NCBI GenBank assembly: GCA_017506865.1
Contig: JAFCMP010000212.1
Coordinates: 372,001-436,000 of the forward strand
From: Tribonema minus
Taxonomy: Eukaryota > Sar > Xanthophyceae > Tribonematales > Tribonemataceae
Direction: 5' to 3'
DNA: 64,000 nt
Positions 1-11,180 of the stretch are shown one piece after another. The first letter of the stretch is position 1; each line of letters begins with the position of its first letter. The notes under the pieces are model-generated. The model had not been told where the DNA came from and made no database searches. It was given only the letters and a program-made list of their open reading frames with translations. Position numbers and translations under genes: made by a program.

Positions 1-242
1 CCAGTACCGTCCGGCTGACGATACAATCGCAAACACCTCACAATGAAGTGCGTGCGCCAGTAAGCAGACCTCGGTGCGCCGAGGCTGACAGGAAGAAGAT
101 CCGAACAGTCCTGGATGCCGTTCTGTCCCTGCCACTTGTGAAGTCCGGGCCCCTGTCAGCAGGGAACACCCGAGGAACCTTTGTCTGCGGGCGGGGCGTG
201 CCCGGGACGTAGCGTCCAGATCCTCCTACTCCGGTCACCAAA
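1..242 (-). other. Leader and candidate primer-binding site of an LTR element that runs off the left edge
   Basis: Read on the minus strand, this follows the end of the LTR at 243-690. It is the reverse complement of the leader at 5,413-5,652, with a few differences. A candidate primer-binding site (minus-strand TGGTGACCGGAG) lies at 229-240, two bases after the LTR terminus ending in CA. The element body lies outside the window. The shared leader shows that this is a second copy of the element whose gag starts at 6,623. Confidence 0.6.
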
Positions 243-690
243 TGTGGCCTTGGGCCCAAGAAGTGCGCTGTCAAGTCATGACAGCGATCCAAGCAAGCTC
301 CGTGGCTGAACAAGATGAAGTCTTCATTCCATGATTTTTGGTGTTAGGGTTAAGGGTTAGGGTTAGGGTTAGGGTTAGGGTAAGGTTAGTGATTGTTATC
401 CAGATGACATGCATGCAGCATTGCTCAGCGCGGCCCGCTGAGCATTCACTCCAAATAACTCTCGACCTCAACTGGGAGTGTGTTGAACATTGCACAACGA
501 GTGTGTTGAACATTGCACAACCTCAACTTCAACACTTGTAAAATTTCAACTTAAACTTGAAGTTCAACTTTAACTTCAGCTGTTGCCACAGTGCTCAACA
601 TGCATTTTTGCACGCTTCAGCCTACCGCTGCCACATAACCCCCCTGCATGGTGCTCTTCATGCACAACCTACAGCGGTACAAGCCTACCG
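243..690 (-). repeat. Partial LTR, type R2, minus orientation
   Basis: It matches the LTRs at 27,481-28,322 and 42,650-43,440 in reverse complement. Shared marks are the hairpin-forming GCTCAGCG/CGCTGAGC block, the AAGTTGAA/TTCAACTT tract and the terminal ...GGCCACA. Homology stops near 690, so the U3 part (upstream in its own orientation) is missing. It differs from the other copies by a TTAGGG array at 344-389. Confidence 0.75.
344..389 (+). repeat. Interstitial TTAGGG-like telomeric array inside an LTR
   Basis: About seven TTAGGG-like units, including TTAAGGG and TAAGG variants, replace the short sequence that lies between GGTGTT and GTGATT in the other R2 LTR copies. The array is internal. 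It lies inside a transposon and is not a chromosome end. Confidence 0.85.
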
Positions 691-898
691 CTGCCACACT
701 CTTCGAACGTCAAGAAACTCTGTACCGAGTCGGAAGACGCCGTGTTGGTGCAGGCTGACATCTGGTGCAGGCCACAAGCAGACAGGCAGCCTGACGCCAC
801 ACAAGCAGGAGACTCTGGGGCTGGAGCAGAGCAGGTGCCCAAGTGAGCACTGCACTCAGTCTAGGCTTAGCCTACTCCTTGCCCCAGCTCACCTCAAT

Positions 899-1323
899 GT
901 CACAGGTGCGTGTGTGCTCTCCCGCCAGCGCCGTGCACGCATCTCTGTACTCGTCGTTGGCGGTGCGGCGGGCCGCCTCTTTCTGCTCGTTCAGGGTGGA
1001 CAGCGCCCACGTGCGGTACAACTCGCCGGACACCTCCAACACCTCCACATGCTGACCTGTAGGATCGAGCACGAAGTCTGCCGCATTTTCGCGTCGCCAG
1101 TGCTTCCCATGGCAACAGCTCCACTAACCGCAAGCACCTGCCCGGAATCGACGCCAGTCACCGCGACACCGTTCAGAGCCTTCAGGCGCATCCGGGAGTC
1201 AGCGGGGCCATAGCCCACAGGGTCAGCCCCCACCTCCCTGTGTACTTTCTCCAGGCGGAAAACTCCGTTGCCTCTCTGCAGCACAGCCTCCAGCTGCTTG
1301 TCCTCGTACTCAACCTGTGACAT
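899..1323 (-). pseudogene. Unrecognised host-like coding exon(s) with a frameshift
   Basis: Two minus-strand reading frames join near 1,065. The first begins at 1,323 (VEYEDKQLEAVLQRGNGVF...) just after an acceptor-like TCACAG. The second continues as HVEVLEVSGELYRTWALST... and ends in TCDIE followed by the donor-like GTGAGC at about 898. The mixed hydrophobic and charged composition and the flanking splice-like sites suggest a real exon. A one- or two-base shift, or a very small intron, separates the two parts. The first half loosely recalls an NTF2-like beta domain, which I cannot confirm. It lies directly upstream, in its own direction, of the R2 LTR fragment, so a host gene may have been broken by that element. 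No function is assigned. Confidence 0.4.
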
Positions 1324-2085
1324 CGCACAACACAGCCGCCGGCAGGGGGCAGCTGCCTAGTCATAAAGACTGAGTACTGCCCAAACTTGACCCTAACCCT
1401 AAATGTATATGGCATGGTGTTGAAAGCAGAAGCTCGTAGCGCATGCACTGGCTGCGTGGGTGCATGAATGAATGCTGATTGTTTCATTTACATTGACATC
1501 GATGTTAAGGAAGTGGCAATGCTGCGAATTGACAGGTACGGTATGCTTGTGCTAGTAGAATGTGACTGGTGTTCTGAACTCTTGAAGGTTGACACTGTTG
1601 TGCGCAAAGAAACAACAAATTACGCAAAGGTTGGCTTCAGATCTGGATAGTCTTTACATGAAATTAGATTATTCAGACCTGGATAATCTTTACATGAAAT
1701 TAGATTATACGTGGCTATACGCAGTATACTAGTCGATTATGTATATGTCATAATCATACGTCTCGCACCATGTAGGAAATTTCATTGTACGCTGGGGCAG
1801 CATCACTGTGTCAGCATGAAGGTTGGTGTTGCAATTACTGCTGGTGCTGCAATTACCGCTGGTGCTGCAACACCGTTGGCCACGGAACATGGCTCCAGTC
1901 TGAGACCACTAGTAGCCAGCATAATACTTGAATAATAAAACAGAACAGTCACTGTGCATGATTCATACTGCAGCTGTTCAGACCAGACAACCTCATGTTA
2001 AACACCGCAAAGTCCCAATGACCACTTCATGCACCTTACCTGGTAGCCAGCGCGGTGGAGGTTGGTGAGGCCACGCGTGCCCGTG
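1324..2085. other. Intergenic stretch with short tandem repeats
   Basis: No gene is recognised. It holds a 36-bp direct tandem duplication at 1,638-1,709 and three imperfect 18-bp units (GCAATTACTGCTGGTGCT type) at about 1,830-1,872. A short CCCTAACCCTAAA telomere-like stretch lies near 1,390. Confidence 0.6.
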
Positions 2086-2853
2086 TGGCCTAGCGGCCGT
2101 GATGTGTCTACCAACTACTCATTTCTAGGGCGGGGGCCACATGTACAATGACCAGATCCATGAGAGGTAAGCTTCTAGCTTGATTCAAGGTGTCCAGTGA
2201 TAATATTAGCAGTTGCAAGCAGCGCAGCATTGCTCAGCGCATGACGCTAACCCTGACCCAACATGCGGAGTAACCCTACTTCATCAACCTCAACTTGAAG
2301 TTGAACTTGCAACTTCAACAAATGCATGCAGAGTTGTGCGCTTCTCATAAACCGCTACACATGTGCTGTCGCATTTGCACCTCTGCATTTACCGCTGCCA
2401 CATACCCCCCTTGCATGGTGCTCTCTGCATCCATGCACACAACCGGCAGCGGTCATTGGCTCCTATCTTTTTTCTTGTGCATGCCTGTGCAGGAAAACTG
2501 CATGAATATGTGTGCAAAACGCTCTGTGGCTCATTGGCATCCATCACTGCGCGAGAGCAGGCACCACATGCAGCAGCAATTGTGCAAGGCCGCACACACA
2601 CAGAACTACGCCAAGGCTAGTCACAGACTGCCCAGCGACGGCAAAACATACCCCCCCCATCGCTGAGCCGGTGCAAAAACTATCGCGCTGCGCGTCTGCT
2701 CCTCTTGAGGCCACACCTGATGCTGCTACATCCGCTTGCTCGGCCTTGAGTGCATAGTCTGAAGTACCCTTTCCGCATACAATACAAAACTGATTGCGGC
2801 ATCATGTGCATAGGCAAGCAAATGACCTGCTCGAGGGTGACAACAGAAGGCCG
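2086..2853 (-). repeat. LTR, type R1, minus sense
   Basis: This 768-bp copy is homologous to the repeats at 10,375-11,180, 32,951-33,742 and (inverted) 38,516-39,106. On the plus strand it begins TGGCCTAGCGG and ends near CAACAGAAGGCC, so in minus sense it has LTR-like TG...CA ends. It shares the hairpin and AAGTTGAA tracts with type R2 LTRs in opposite orientation, so R1 and R2 appear to be diverged subfamilies of one LTR family. Confidence 0.7.
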
Positions 2854-3648
2854 TGCCAGCAGTGTTACAACATCAGATGGGCTCCGCTCTCCAGCTCTAG
2901 CACCTCAGCGCTCTGAAGGTCGGCATCAGGCCGCCACTATGGCTACACATTTGAACTTCGCCATTACCAACTTGGTATTGACTCAACGCGGGGCCCTTAA
3001 TTTCCTAATCGCCAGAGCTCCTCCGCGCACGCCCCTGCGCCGCCTGTAGCTGCAACTAGCTGACCCGAACACGCCCTTGTCGCAGCGCAAGCAGCACGTC
3101 TCTCCATTTCCTGAGCACTGTCGCCGTGCTCCCGCGCTCCAGAACAGGTCCTGTTCTGCTGCGTGTCGACCTCAAGCGCCCCGCCGTGTTGTGCACTGTC
3201 CCTGATGCACCTCCACCGTCCGCCATGACCGCCTGAGCGCGTGGATCACCAACAGCGCAGCGCCTACGCCTGCACTGTTACCGCCGCCGCATGTCCACTG
3301 CACCATGGTCACCATCTGTCCCTAGGGTTGCAACGCTCGCACATGCCTGCGCGCCGCTGACCTCCCCCCCATGTACGGGCCGTACATGACACAGCCAGCG
3401 CGCTAAAAGGGTGGGTGGGCGGGATTTGTGGCCTGCACCCCGTCCATGTGGCTCGCTACTGCGTTACGAGCCGCACGCATTAAGGGGTACATGCCACATA
3501 CCCCCCCCAGGATCCAGACGCTGGATGCTGCCAACATGTACCCCTTCTCCAAACAAGGGGCAGAGTGCTGGGGCCTAGCGTGGACAGTACACGACATCCT
3601 GGCGCTGCCATGCTGCTCCGCTCTGGCTAAGCTGGTCCCCCCCAGCTC
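2854..3648. repeat. Non-coding part of a 3-kb duplicated segment
   Basis: It is near-identical to 33,743-34,538. It holds no convincing ORF. A palindrome with 8-bp arms (ATGTACGG/CCGTACAT) at about 3,371-3,387 is kept in both copies. So is the sequence near 3,428 that recurs at 32,860, at the end of the repetitive region. Confidence 0.6.
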
Positions 3649-5084
3649 TTAAACGTCCACCTGCATCCTCGGAGGCTTTGGAAGGCACCGCCGTTCTGTG
3701 CTCATGTAGCTGCGCCAGCACGACAACATGCAGGGGCTGCAAGTTGTAGCGCCATCGTCGCAGCACACTGCATGCACTGCAGGCACTGTCTGCCCTCGGC
3801 AGCGTAGTGGCATGGCTGATGTTGAAGAGCGCCGTCGTACCAGCTGCCAGCGCCATGCTGCTGTTCTCCGCAGAACGCCAAGTGGCGGTGTCTCCCGTGC
3901 TGCTGAGCGTTGTGGCATGTGTACCCCTGCTGCGCCCGGCACCAGATGCCATGGCGGAAGCGTTCACCACTGCTGCGCCTCCGGAGTCACAGCGTACAGC
4001 AGGCCTGCCTGGCTTGCGGCTTTGCGCCGTCCAGTTCGGAGCGGCATCGCTGGTGTTGCGGAGCACAGCCACGCCCCCATCAGAGCTGCGTGCCGTTATG
4101 CCGATACTGGTATGCTCGCATACGCCGGTATCCCGTTGCGCACCAGGCTCCGCTGTCGCTGGCGCCAATGCGGCACTCACGGGCGCACTACGTGTTGCAG
4201 GGGGTGCACTGACAACTTTATGCTTAGGCTGAGACCGAGCCACCCGCTGAGTCGTCCGCACGGCCCTTAGCTGTGACTGAGGCTGCCTTACTGCTATGCC
4301 ATGTGAGGTGTCACCGCGCGCCGTGCCTGTCGCGTTGTCTGCAGCCATGGCGCCTGTGTGCTTTGCTGTCAAGGGTGGTGCGACAGCTACAGGAAGCATG
4401 TCGTCTGCATGCAAGGAGCCAGCAGCAGCTGCGGGTTTCCTCGAAGACGCCTGCTGCCCAGCTACCGTTTGCTGAGCTGAGCCATGTTGACGCCAGCACC
4501 AGCTGCAGTGCGGCGACAAGGAGCAGCCGCTAGTCTCCGCGCAGACGCCGCGACGCTTGCCTTGATCGACGACGTGCCTCCAGGTCAGCTTCCGCGCATG
4601 GCATGGCCGCTGTCCCCAACAGCCGTGCGCGCACCTGTGTTGCAGTGCTCAGAGTTGATGGTGCATGTGGCTTCACCACACACTGAGCTGTTACTGTCAC
4701 TGCTGCTGCATGCTGGTGTCGTCACGCCACTGAACCCGTCCGCGAGCGCACTGTTGAGCATAGCCACTTTTGACGTTGAATCTGCGGCACCTGCCAGCAG
4801 CTGCTGACAAAGCTCCACAATCTCTCGAAGCGCAGTGCTAAAGGCTGTTGACTGCTGCCCACTGCAGCAGGACGCCGCATGCGCATCTGCAGGAACAGCG
4901 GACTCCTTCCCCCGGCTCTCCAATCCCGCCAAGTGTTCGCGCAAGACAGCAGCATCCTGTTTGAGCCGTGCCACCTGCTTGCGCAAAGCGCACTCCTCCT
5001 TGCTGGCTGTATGATTGCTGGCACCTGCTGAACTCTTCGAGCCAGTTGTAGCACGTAGACGCGCACCATCACGACGGTGCGCGT
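3649..5084 (-). pseudogene. Truncated copy of the zinc-knuckle ORF at 34,539-36,314
   Basis: It encodes the same Ala/Ser/Thr-rich protein as 34,539-36,314, with a Leu-zipper-like helical stretch (ECALRKQVARLKQD...). It is broken. A TGA at about 4,585 interrupts the frame where the other copy reads through, a frameshift changes the C-terminal frame near 3,700-3,900, and the N-terminus with the CCHC knuckle is cut off at 5,084, where a type R2 LTR fragment begins. It is best read as a dead copy of a gag-like ORF. Confidence 0.6.
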
Positions 5085-5412
5085 TTGTGGCAGCGGTAGG
5101 CAGAAGTGTGCAAAAATGCATGTTGAGCACTGTGGCAACAGTTGAAGTTGATGTTGAAGATCAAGTTAAAGTTGAAGTTTGTAAAGTGTTGAAGTTGAGG
5201 TTGTGCAATGTTCAACACACTCCAGTTGAGGTTGAGACTGGTGGAATGGATGCTCAGCGGGCCGCGCTGAGCAATGCTGCGTGCATGTCTATCTGGTTAA
5301 TAATCACTGAACACCCAAAATCATGGAATGAAGACTTCTTCTTGTTCAGCCACGGAGCTTGCTTGGATCGCTGTCATGACTTGAAAGCACACTTCTTGGG
5401 CCCAAGGCCACA
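5085..5412 (+). repeat. Partial 5' LTR, type R2, of the nested gypsy element
   Basis: It matches the 3' half of the LTRs at 27,481-28,322 and 42,650-43,440 and ends in the same GGCCACA. The upstream part is missing, and the break with the zinc-knuckle relic falls at about 5,085. It is followed by a primer-binding-site candidate and a long leader, so it is the 5' LTR of the gag at 6,623. Confidence 0.75.
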
Positions 5413-6622
5413 TTTGGTGACCGGAGTTTGCGGATCTGGACGCTACGTCCTGGGGCACGCCCCGCCCGCAGACACAGGTTCCTCGGGTGTTCCCTGCTGA
5501 CAGGGGCCCGGACTTCACAAGTGGCAGGGACAGAACGGCATCCAGGACCGTTCGGACCTTCTTCCTGTCAGCCTCGGCGCACCGAGGTCTCCTTTCTGGC
5601 GCACGCACTTCTTTTTGAGGTGCTTGCGATCGTATCGTCAGCCGGACGGTACTGGGGAGGACCCCAGCCCGCCAGACCCGCCAGTTCAAAGGCTGCTGAC
5701 AGCCTACGTGGTAGTTTGGTTCATTGGGCAACGGCAAACTTTCTACAGGCATCCGTGGGCTTCGCCGCAGCCTTACGCATCGCCATCGCACGCAGTTCAA
5801 CTTTTCCGGTGGGCAGTTACACATCGAACGCGCAGAGTTTTGCAGGGCGGTGTGTGGCTGACGCACAGGGATTGGTGCTTCAGCGTGGCAACCTTCATCT
5901 ACAGGCATTCGCAGGCTCGCATGCCTACGTCGCCTTCTCGCTCATACACTTCAACTTCCGGTGGGCAGTTACACGTCGCACGCGCAGAGTTTTGCAGGAC
6001 GGTGTGTACCAACGCACAGGAGCTGGAGGACCGGCGTGCAGTGCTTTGGAGCTGGTGGGAGCCTTACGGGTCACTGGCTGGCTGAGGAGCTTGGGTGGGC
6101 GGTGGAGCTGGCGCACGGTGGAGAAAACGGAGAACAGGTTAATTGGTTGGCGGTGAGGGACAACGCTGGAGCGGTGGAGAGGCGAAGCTGCAGCTGGTCT
6201 CTGTTTGGTGGTGAGTGCGTTTTCTTGCTCACAGGGGTCTGTTGTAGCTCGTTGCTCCTTCGCAGCGTGCGCTTCTAGTCCTACTTGGCAGGGTTTCGCG
6301 GCGACCATCTTGATATCTGGTATCTTGGCGGTGTCTCGCACAAACGGAGTGAAAATTGTGGTGGGCGCCAATATTCTGGTAGTTCACGGTGCTTCCTACG
6401 GCTGTGGTAACTGGTGGTCACGCTGGTGGTGGTGCCGTGGTATTGCTGTGGCGTGATGGATTGCTACAATTCTGTTGGTCGCAGAGCAGTGCGTGCTCTG
6501 CTGGTGGAATTCAGGGGGACTTCGTGGCTACCGTTACAACTCTGGTTGCTGCGCCGTCTGCAGCTCTCCACCGCCTACGGCGCTGGGAAGGGGGGTGCTG
6601 CAGACATTAATCAACAATAAAC
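5413..6622 (+). promoter_or_regulatory. Retrotransposon leader with candidate primer-binding site
   Basis: TGGTGACCGGAG at 5,415-5,426 lies two bases after the LTR end, the usual place for a tRNA primer-binding site, and begins with TGG, complementary to a tRNA 3' CCA. The tRNA is not identified. The leader is about 1.2 kb and contains two diverged direct repeats of about 150 bp (about 5,743-5,895 and 5,898-6,045), each with GGTGGGCAGTTACAC and GCGCAGAGTTTTGCAGG. Several short ORFs here show no known domain. Confidence 0.55.
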
Positions 6623-8103
6623 ATGGATTCGGCTGGTGATGGCACGGACAAATGTGTGCAAGATGAACGCACAAAAGAAAACTTGGAAGAAAATAAGAGC
6701 CTTGGCACACCCGAGGCATCGGGCGTCGGTTTGGTCACTGATGCAGCGACAGTGGCACAGGCTGTTCTCGCAACTGCTAGTGCAACTCAGGGTGGCGGTG
6801 CACTGCGCGGGCTAGCTAACTTAGCAGATGCAGATGATTCTTTGGCACTACCACGTTGGACGTCGGCTATGGCAGCGGCGCGTCAGCCTAATGCCATCGC
6901 AGAGCTGCTTTGGCAGTACCGTCGCTCGTATGGTGCCGGTGTGCTGGAGAATGAGTATCCAGCTGAAATGCCAGACTACAGATTGGTGGCGCCAGAGAGT
7001 ATCACCAAAAGCTGTTTGGTGACAACTTGGGAGCTGAGGGAGGATCTGGACCGATTCAGGTCTCTTACTGATGATGATGAAGTATCTTCGTCGGCCTACG
7101 AGCGCGTCGTTTGGACAGTGACTGGCATCAACCCGGAGACAGGGTTGACTACTCTCAACCGTGGAGGTGGCGCTGGGCCTGACGATGGGATTCGCCCACA
7201 CCGAAGCTTTGAGGCTGCAGAATGGAAGGAAGCTTGGGCCGACGGCGAGGTGGGGCTGTGGGCTCCACAACTGGGCGAAGTGGTGCTGTGCTACAACAGT
7301 TGCAGCAAGGCGACAAAGAGTTCACCTTCCATCGTCCAAGTGGTGGACTACCCACAGACGGTCCCCGACCCGTGCTTAAAAGCCACTGACAAGGTACGCG
7401 TGTGGCACCCTCGGGTCGGAAAGGTCACTGTCGAACCGGCTTGGCGGCTAGCCCCGTGCTGCTTACCGCGCATCACTCGTTTGCTGGCTTGCAGTGAAAT
7501 TGCAGGGGTGACAAACGGCGTGATCACAATGCTGGTGGAGGTCGAGGAGTCATTTGACGCTCAGTTGCGTCTGGAGGACACACGTACAGGCGCAGGGGGG
7601 GTGCTGGTGCGCCCTGTCATCAATGGCATCAGGCAGCCTCCGCTCGAGCTGCCGTGGCATGTGCTTCAATTCAACCGCTTGGTCGGAGTGTGACCTCCTT
7701 CTGCACGCTCTTCAACAACAAGGGGCTTATGGACTGTTATGTCATAGCTCCGAAAGACGTCGAGGAGTGGGCTCTGCCGCTGGTGTATACCTCTTGCCCC
7801 AGCAGCCTGGACTGGCCTTACCCGACCAAGGCGTCTAGCGCGAGTGATACTGGTTTGGGTTCTCGAAGCTCGTCCAGCTCTGCCAGTCATCAAGCGGCAA
7901 ACAGCCAGAGGCTCGGTTCAAGGGCAACACCTCAGCAGCACTCATCTCGTGCCGGCTCTGTGGCTTCGGAGCTGAGGCTCAGGAATCCTAGCCCAACCAG
8001 CAATGCCACTGTTGCCCGTCTGCAGCTGCGCATCCCACCGCCTTCGCCGCTGAAAAGCGGCGCAGATTCCTATGACAGTTCCAGTGCGGTCAGCACGACT
8101 TGA
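6623..8103 (+). pseudogene. Gag N-terminal region with a conserved beta-rich domain
   Basis: The ATG at 6,623 opens a 356-codon frame. The frame shifts near 7,685 into SVTSFCTLFNNKGL... and ends at a TGA at 8,101. Residues of about 120-340 form a domain (APQLGEVVLCYNS ... VQVVDYP ... DKVRVWHPRVGK ... AWRLAP) that recurs, clearly diverged, in the minus-strand gene at 37,150-38,515. Conservation of the W, G and aromatic positions between the copies argues that the domain was once under selection. It matches no Gag domain I know. The repeated hydrophobic/DKV.V pattern recalls chromatin-reader beta barrels, which is only a guess. It sits directly after the leader, so it is the first product of the element. 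Confidence 0.55.
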
Positions 8104-8106
8104 AGC

Positions 8107-9519
8107 ATGCGCGCATTGGAGCTTCAGGCCAAATTGGACGAGCAGGAGCGACTTCGCGCGCAGGACAGGGCCAAGATGAAGGAGCAGGAACGACTGCATG
8201 CACTGGAAAAGTCAAAGTGGGAAGGACAGATGTGGATGCTCGTTGAGGAGCAAAGCCGACGTGATGCAGCTCGTGGGCCAGTGAGGAGTACTGGTGGGCT
8301 TTGTCGACAGGATGGGCCAGACAGGTTTGCACAGCAGGTCTCGACTAGGCTGCCAATGGGGCATGAGCACAGCAGCAGCGGCCCGGCGCGCCGAGTTGAG
8401 GCTGAACGCCACAGCCGTGTCATAGCAACATCAGACAACGTGCACCCTCAAAGCATTCGAGACATGACCACGGGAGATCGTGCACGGTCGTCATCTCAGA
8501 GGGTGTCATCTCGGCCCATGCAGCAGGCGGCTGCCGCTAGTGAGACGACAGCCATGCTGGGTGTGAGTCCCGTACACACGTCCATCAGCAAGCCGGCAGT
8601 GCCTACGGTGAAAGGAGACTATGGCGCACTCTGCACCCGGACGCTAGCTGACTACCAGGAGAAGGGAGTTCGCCTCGACAGGGATCAGCTCAATAGCCTT
8701 TGGCGCCGTGAAGAGCAAAAGCGGGGCTTGGGCAATGTGGTTGGTGGAGGTTGGGCTTTTGATGTGAGGCCGACTGAGCGCAGGGTTGCCACTGGTGGAG
8801 CTATGGGACTTCAGGCTGACATGCCACCACCTGCCCCACGCGGACTGGACAACAGAGTGGCGGCAACGAAGGACACCGTGGACTTGGTGGGCGATATTGG
8901 CACGGATCCTCGCACTACCATACAGGTCGGTGGTGTATCTCAGCGGGCAGTTGCCAATCAGCAAGCAATTACTGATCAGGAGAGAGAGTTGGCTTACTGG
9001 AAGGAACAGCATGCTAGTCAGTCTGAGGCAATCGCAGGCCTCACTCAGAAGGTGGACATGGTGCAAGTTGCTCTGGAAGACAAGGTCAAGGACGTCCGCG
9101 ATGCTGAACGGGCAGCACGTCAAATTATGGGGCAGGAGCTCGTCAAGACTATGGCACAGGCGAGGGAGGAGAAGACCTCGTCCAACATTCCCTTGCCTCG
9201 ACGTGTTGTGGGTAGCGCTGGGCCAGGTGTGGTCACGCTGTCCTCCAAAGTGCAGGGGGATGTGCCCCTGTTTCGCAGTGATGGCAACCTACAATTGCCG
9301 AGTGGGGCGACGGTGGGCACAGACGTCACAGATGACGCCGTCAAGTACCTGGCGCTGGTACGCGATTTCACGTACAACACCACAAAAGGGGGTCCCCCGG
9401 CACCGTCGCACCTATACACGGTGTTCACAAAGGGGCTGGATCGTATCGCCACTGGCTGGCTTACAGCTACATGGAGAAACCTGGATGAGAGGATGCTGAA
9501 CTTACAGCCATTCAGGTGA
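8107..9519 (+). pseudogene. Gag middle region: coiled coils and start of capsid
   Basis: This 470-codon frame follows the upstream frame in phase across a TGA (8,101-8,103). Residues 1-50 are a charged coiled coil (ELQAKLDEQERLRAQDRAK...). A second coiled coil (QAITDQERELAYWKEQ...) lies at about residues 285-350. The end (FTKGLDRIATGWLTATW..LDERML) matches the start of a Retrotrans_gag (PF03732) capsid domain. The frame then breaks by one base at about 9,516 and the capsid continues in the next frame. Confidence 0.7.
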
Positions 9520-10374
9520 CGGAGGAGTTGTGGGAGCAGCTCAAAAGGGACTTTGTGAAACGCTTCCCGGAGGACCAACGGTGCGCACGGGCAGTGGATG
9601 CATGCCGCCGTTTGCGGCTAGCACCGGGCACGCGTATTCGTGCATTCGTGGAGGAGCTGAAGGTGCTGCACAAACGTTCACTTTCAAGCATTGAGCGCGC
9701 AGAACCAGCAGTGCGCATGGCGGGTTTCATGCGACTCCTGTGGAACACTCTCAGCCTGAGTGCCACGGATGCAGGCTCATCAGCGTTCTCACGGCGTGTG
9801 GGCATCCTTACCAACGTGGTACGTGCCAAGGAGAAAATATTGCAGCGCACCCAGAGCGTGGATCTAGACACTGATGCACTGGGTGCCCTCCTCGAGGACA
9901 AAGAGGAGGAGTTTGTGAACGAGAATTACCTCGAAAGCTGGGAGAGCCTGTTGGTGGCGGAGACCGAGGGCCGGCAGCAGGGAAAAGGGCGCCGCCGCGA
10001 GATACTGGGTGGTAACGCGGCGGATACCCTCAGCTCTCCCAGCTCAGCAACTGATGCAAATGTTGGCATGGGCAGCAATGCAACACCTGGTGCTCCGCCT
10101 GGCCCAAACGGACAGGACGTGCAGCGCCAAACCAACCAAGCCAACCAGCAACTGGCGGATGTGCACAGCAGAATCAACACATTGGTGTCGATGATGCATT
10201 AGTTGCAACAACAGCAACAGATGCAACAGCAAATGCACCAAGCTCAGCAGTACACGGTGCCTCAACAGCGACCGCAGTGGGGCGCAGGAGTTGGTGGCGG
10301 CGGTCGCGGTGGTCAGTATGTGCCTGGTGGGGGCCCCACAGCGTGGAACCAGGGGCCCATCAACGGTGGCATTT
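9516..10374 (+). pseudogene. Gag capsid C-terminal part with Gln-rich tail
   Basis: VTEELWEQLKRDFVKRFP..., followed by ...RIRAFVEELKVLHKRS, continues the gypsy capsid (PF03732) begun in the previous frame. A TAG at 10,201 interrupts a Gln-rich segment (MMH-stop-LQQQQQMQQQM) that stays open to a Gly-rich PQQRPQWGAGVGGGGRGG tail, ending at the LTR of copy A at 10,375. The nucleocapsid part, if there was one, is not present here and was probably cut off by the copy A insertion. Confidence 0.7.
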
Positions 10375-11180
10375 TGGCCTAGCGGCCTTGATGTGTGTAA
10401 ATACTACTCATTCCACAGCGTTTGCCATATAAACAATGACCAGATCCATGAGTAAGCTTTTTGTTGCGTAAGCTTTTTGTTTTTCAGGTGTCCAGTAATT
10501 TTATTGACAGTTGAAAGCAGCGCAGCATTGCTCAGCGCATCACCACGCATAAGCCTGACCCTACCTCTAGCAGCTCAGGGTTACTTCAACTTAAGTTGAA
10601 CTTCAACTTGAAGTTGAACTTGCAACTTCAACAAAACATGCAGAGAATGTGCAGCATCTGCTCATCAACCATCACGCATGTGCTGTCACACTTGCACCCC
10701 TGCATGCACCGCTGCCACATACCCCCCCTGCATGGTGCTCTCTGCATCCATGCATACAACCGGCAGCGGTCGATGACTCCCCTATTTTCCTTGTGCATGT
10801 TTCAACACAACAACTGCATGAACAATGTGCGAAAAACGCTCCGTGGCTCACTGGCAGACATCGCTGCGAAAGAGCAGGCGCCACATGCAGCAGCAATTGC
10901 GCAAAAGGCAGCACACGCACAAACTAGTTGTACTAAGGCTAGTCACAGACTGCCCAGAGACGGCAAAACATGTCCCCCCCCCATCGCTGAGCCAGTGCAA
11001 GGGCTGACTACTGCGCCGCGCGTCTTCTCCTCTCGAGGCCATGCCCAAAACTGCTAGCACTCGCTGGTTTGGCCTTGTAAGCGTAATCTGAAGTACCTTT
11101 GCCACATACAGAACGTAACTCATTGTGGCAGATACATAAGCAAGTCAAATGACCTGCTGAAGGGTGACAACAGAAGGCCA
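10375..11180 (-). repeat. 3' LTR, type R1, of copy A
   Basis: In minus sense the repeat runs from TGGCCTTCTGTTG (11,180) to ...GGCCGCTAGGCCA (10,375), 806 bp with TG...CA ends. It directly follows the integrase frame of copy A, whose stop falls inside it. It is homologous to the R1 repeats at 2,086, 32,951 and 38,516. On its other side it abuts the plus-strand gag, which marks the insertion edge. Confidence 0.8.

Noticed and set aside
344..389. Chromosome end
   Set aside because: The TTAGGG array is short, internal to an LTR and flanked on both sides by ordinary LTR sequence.
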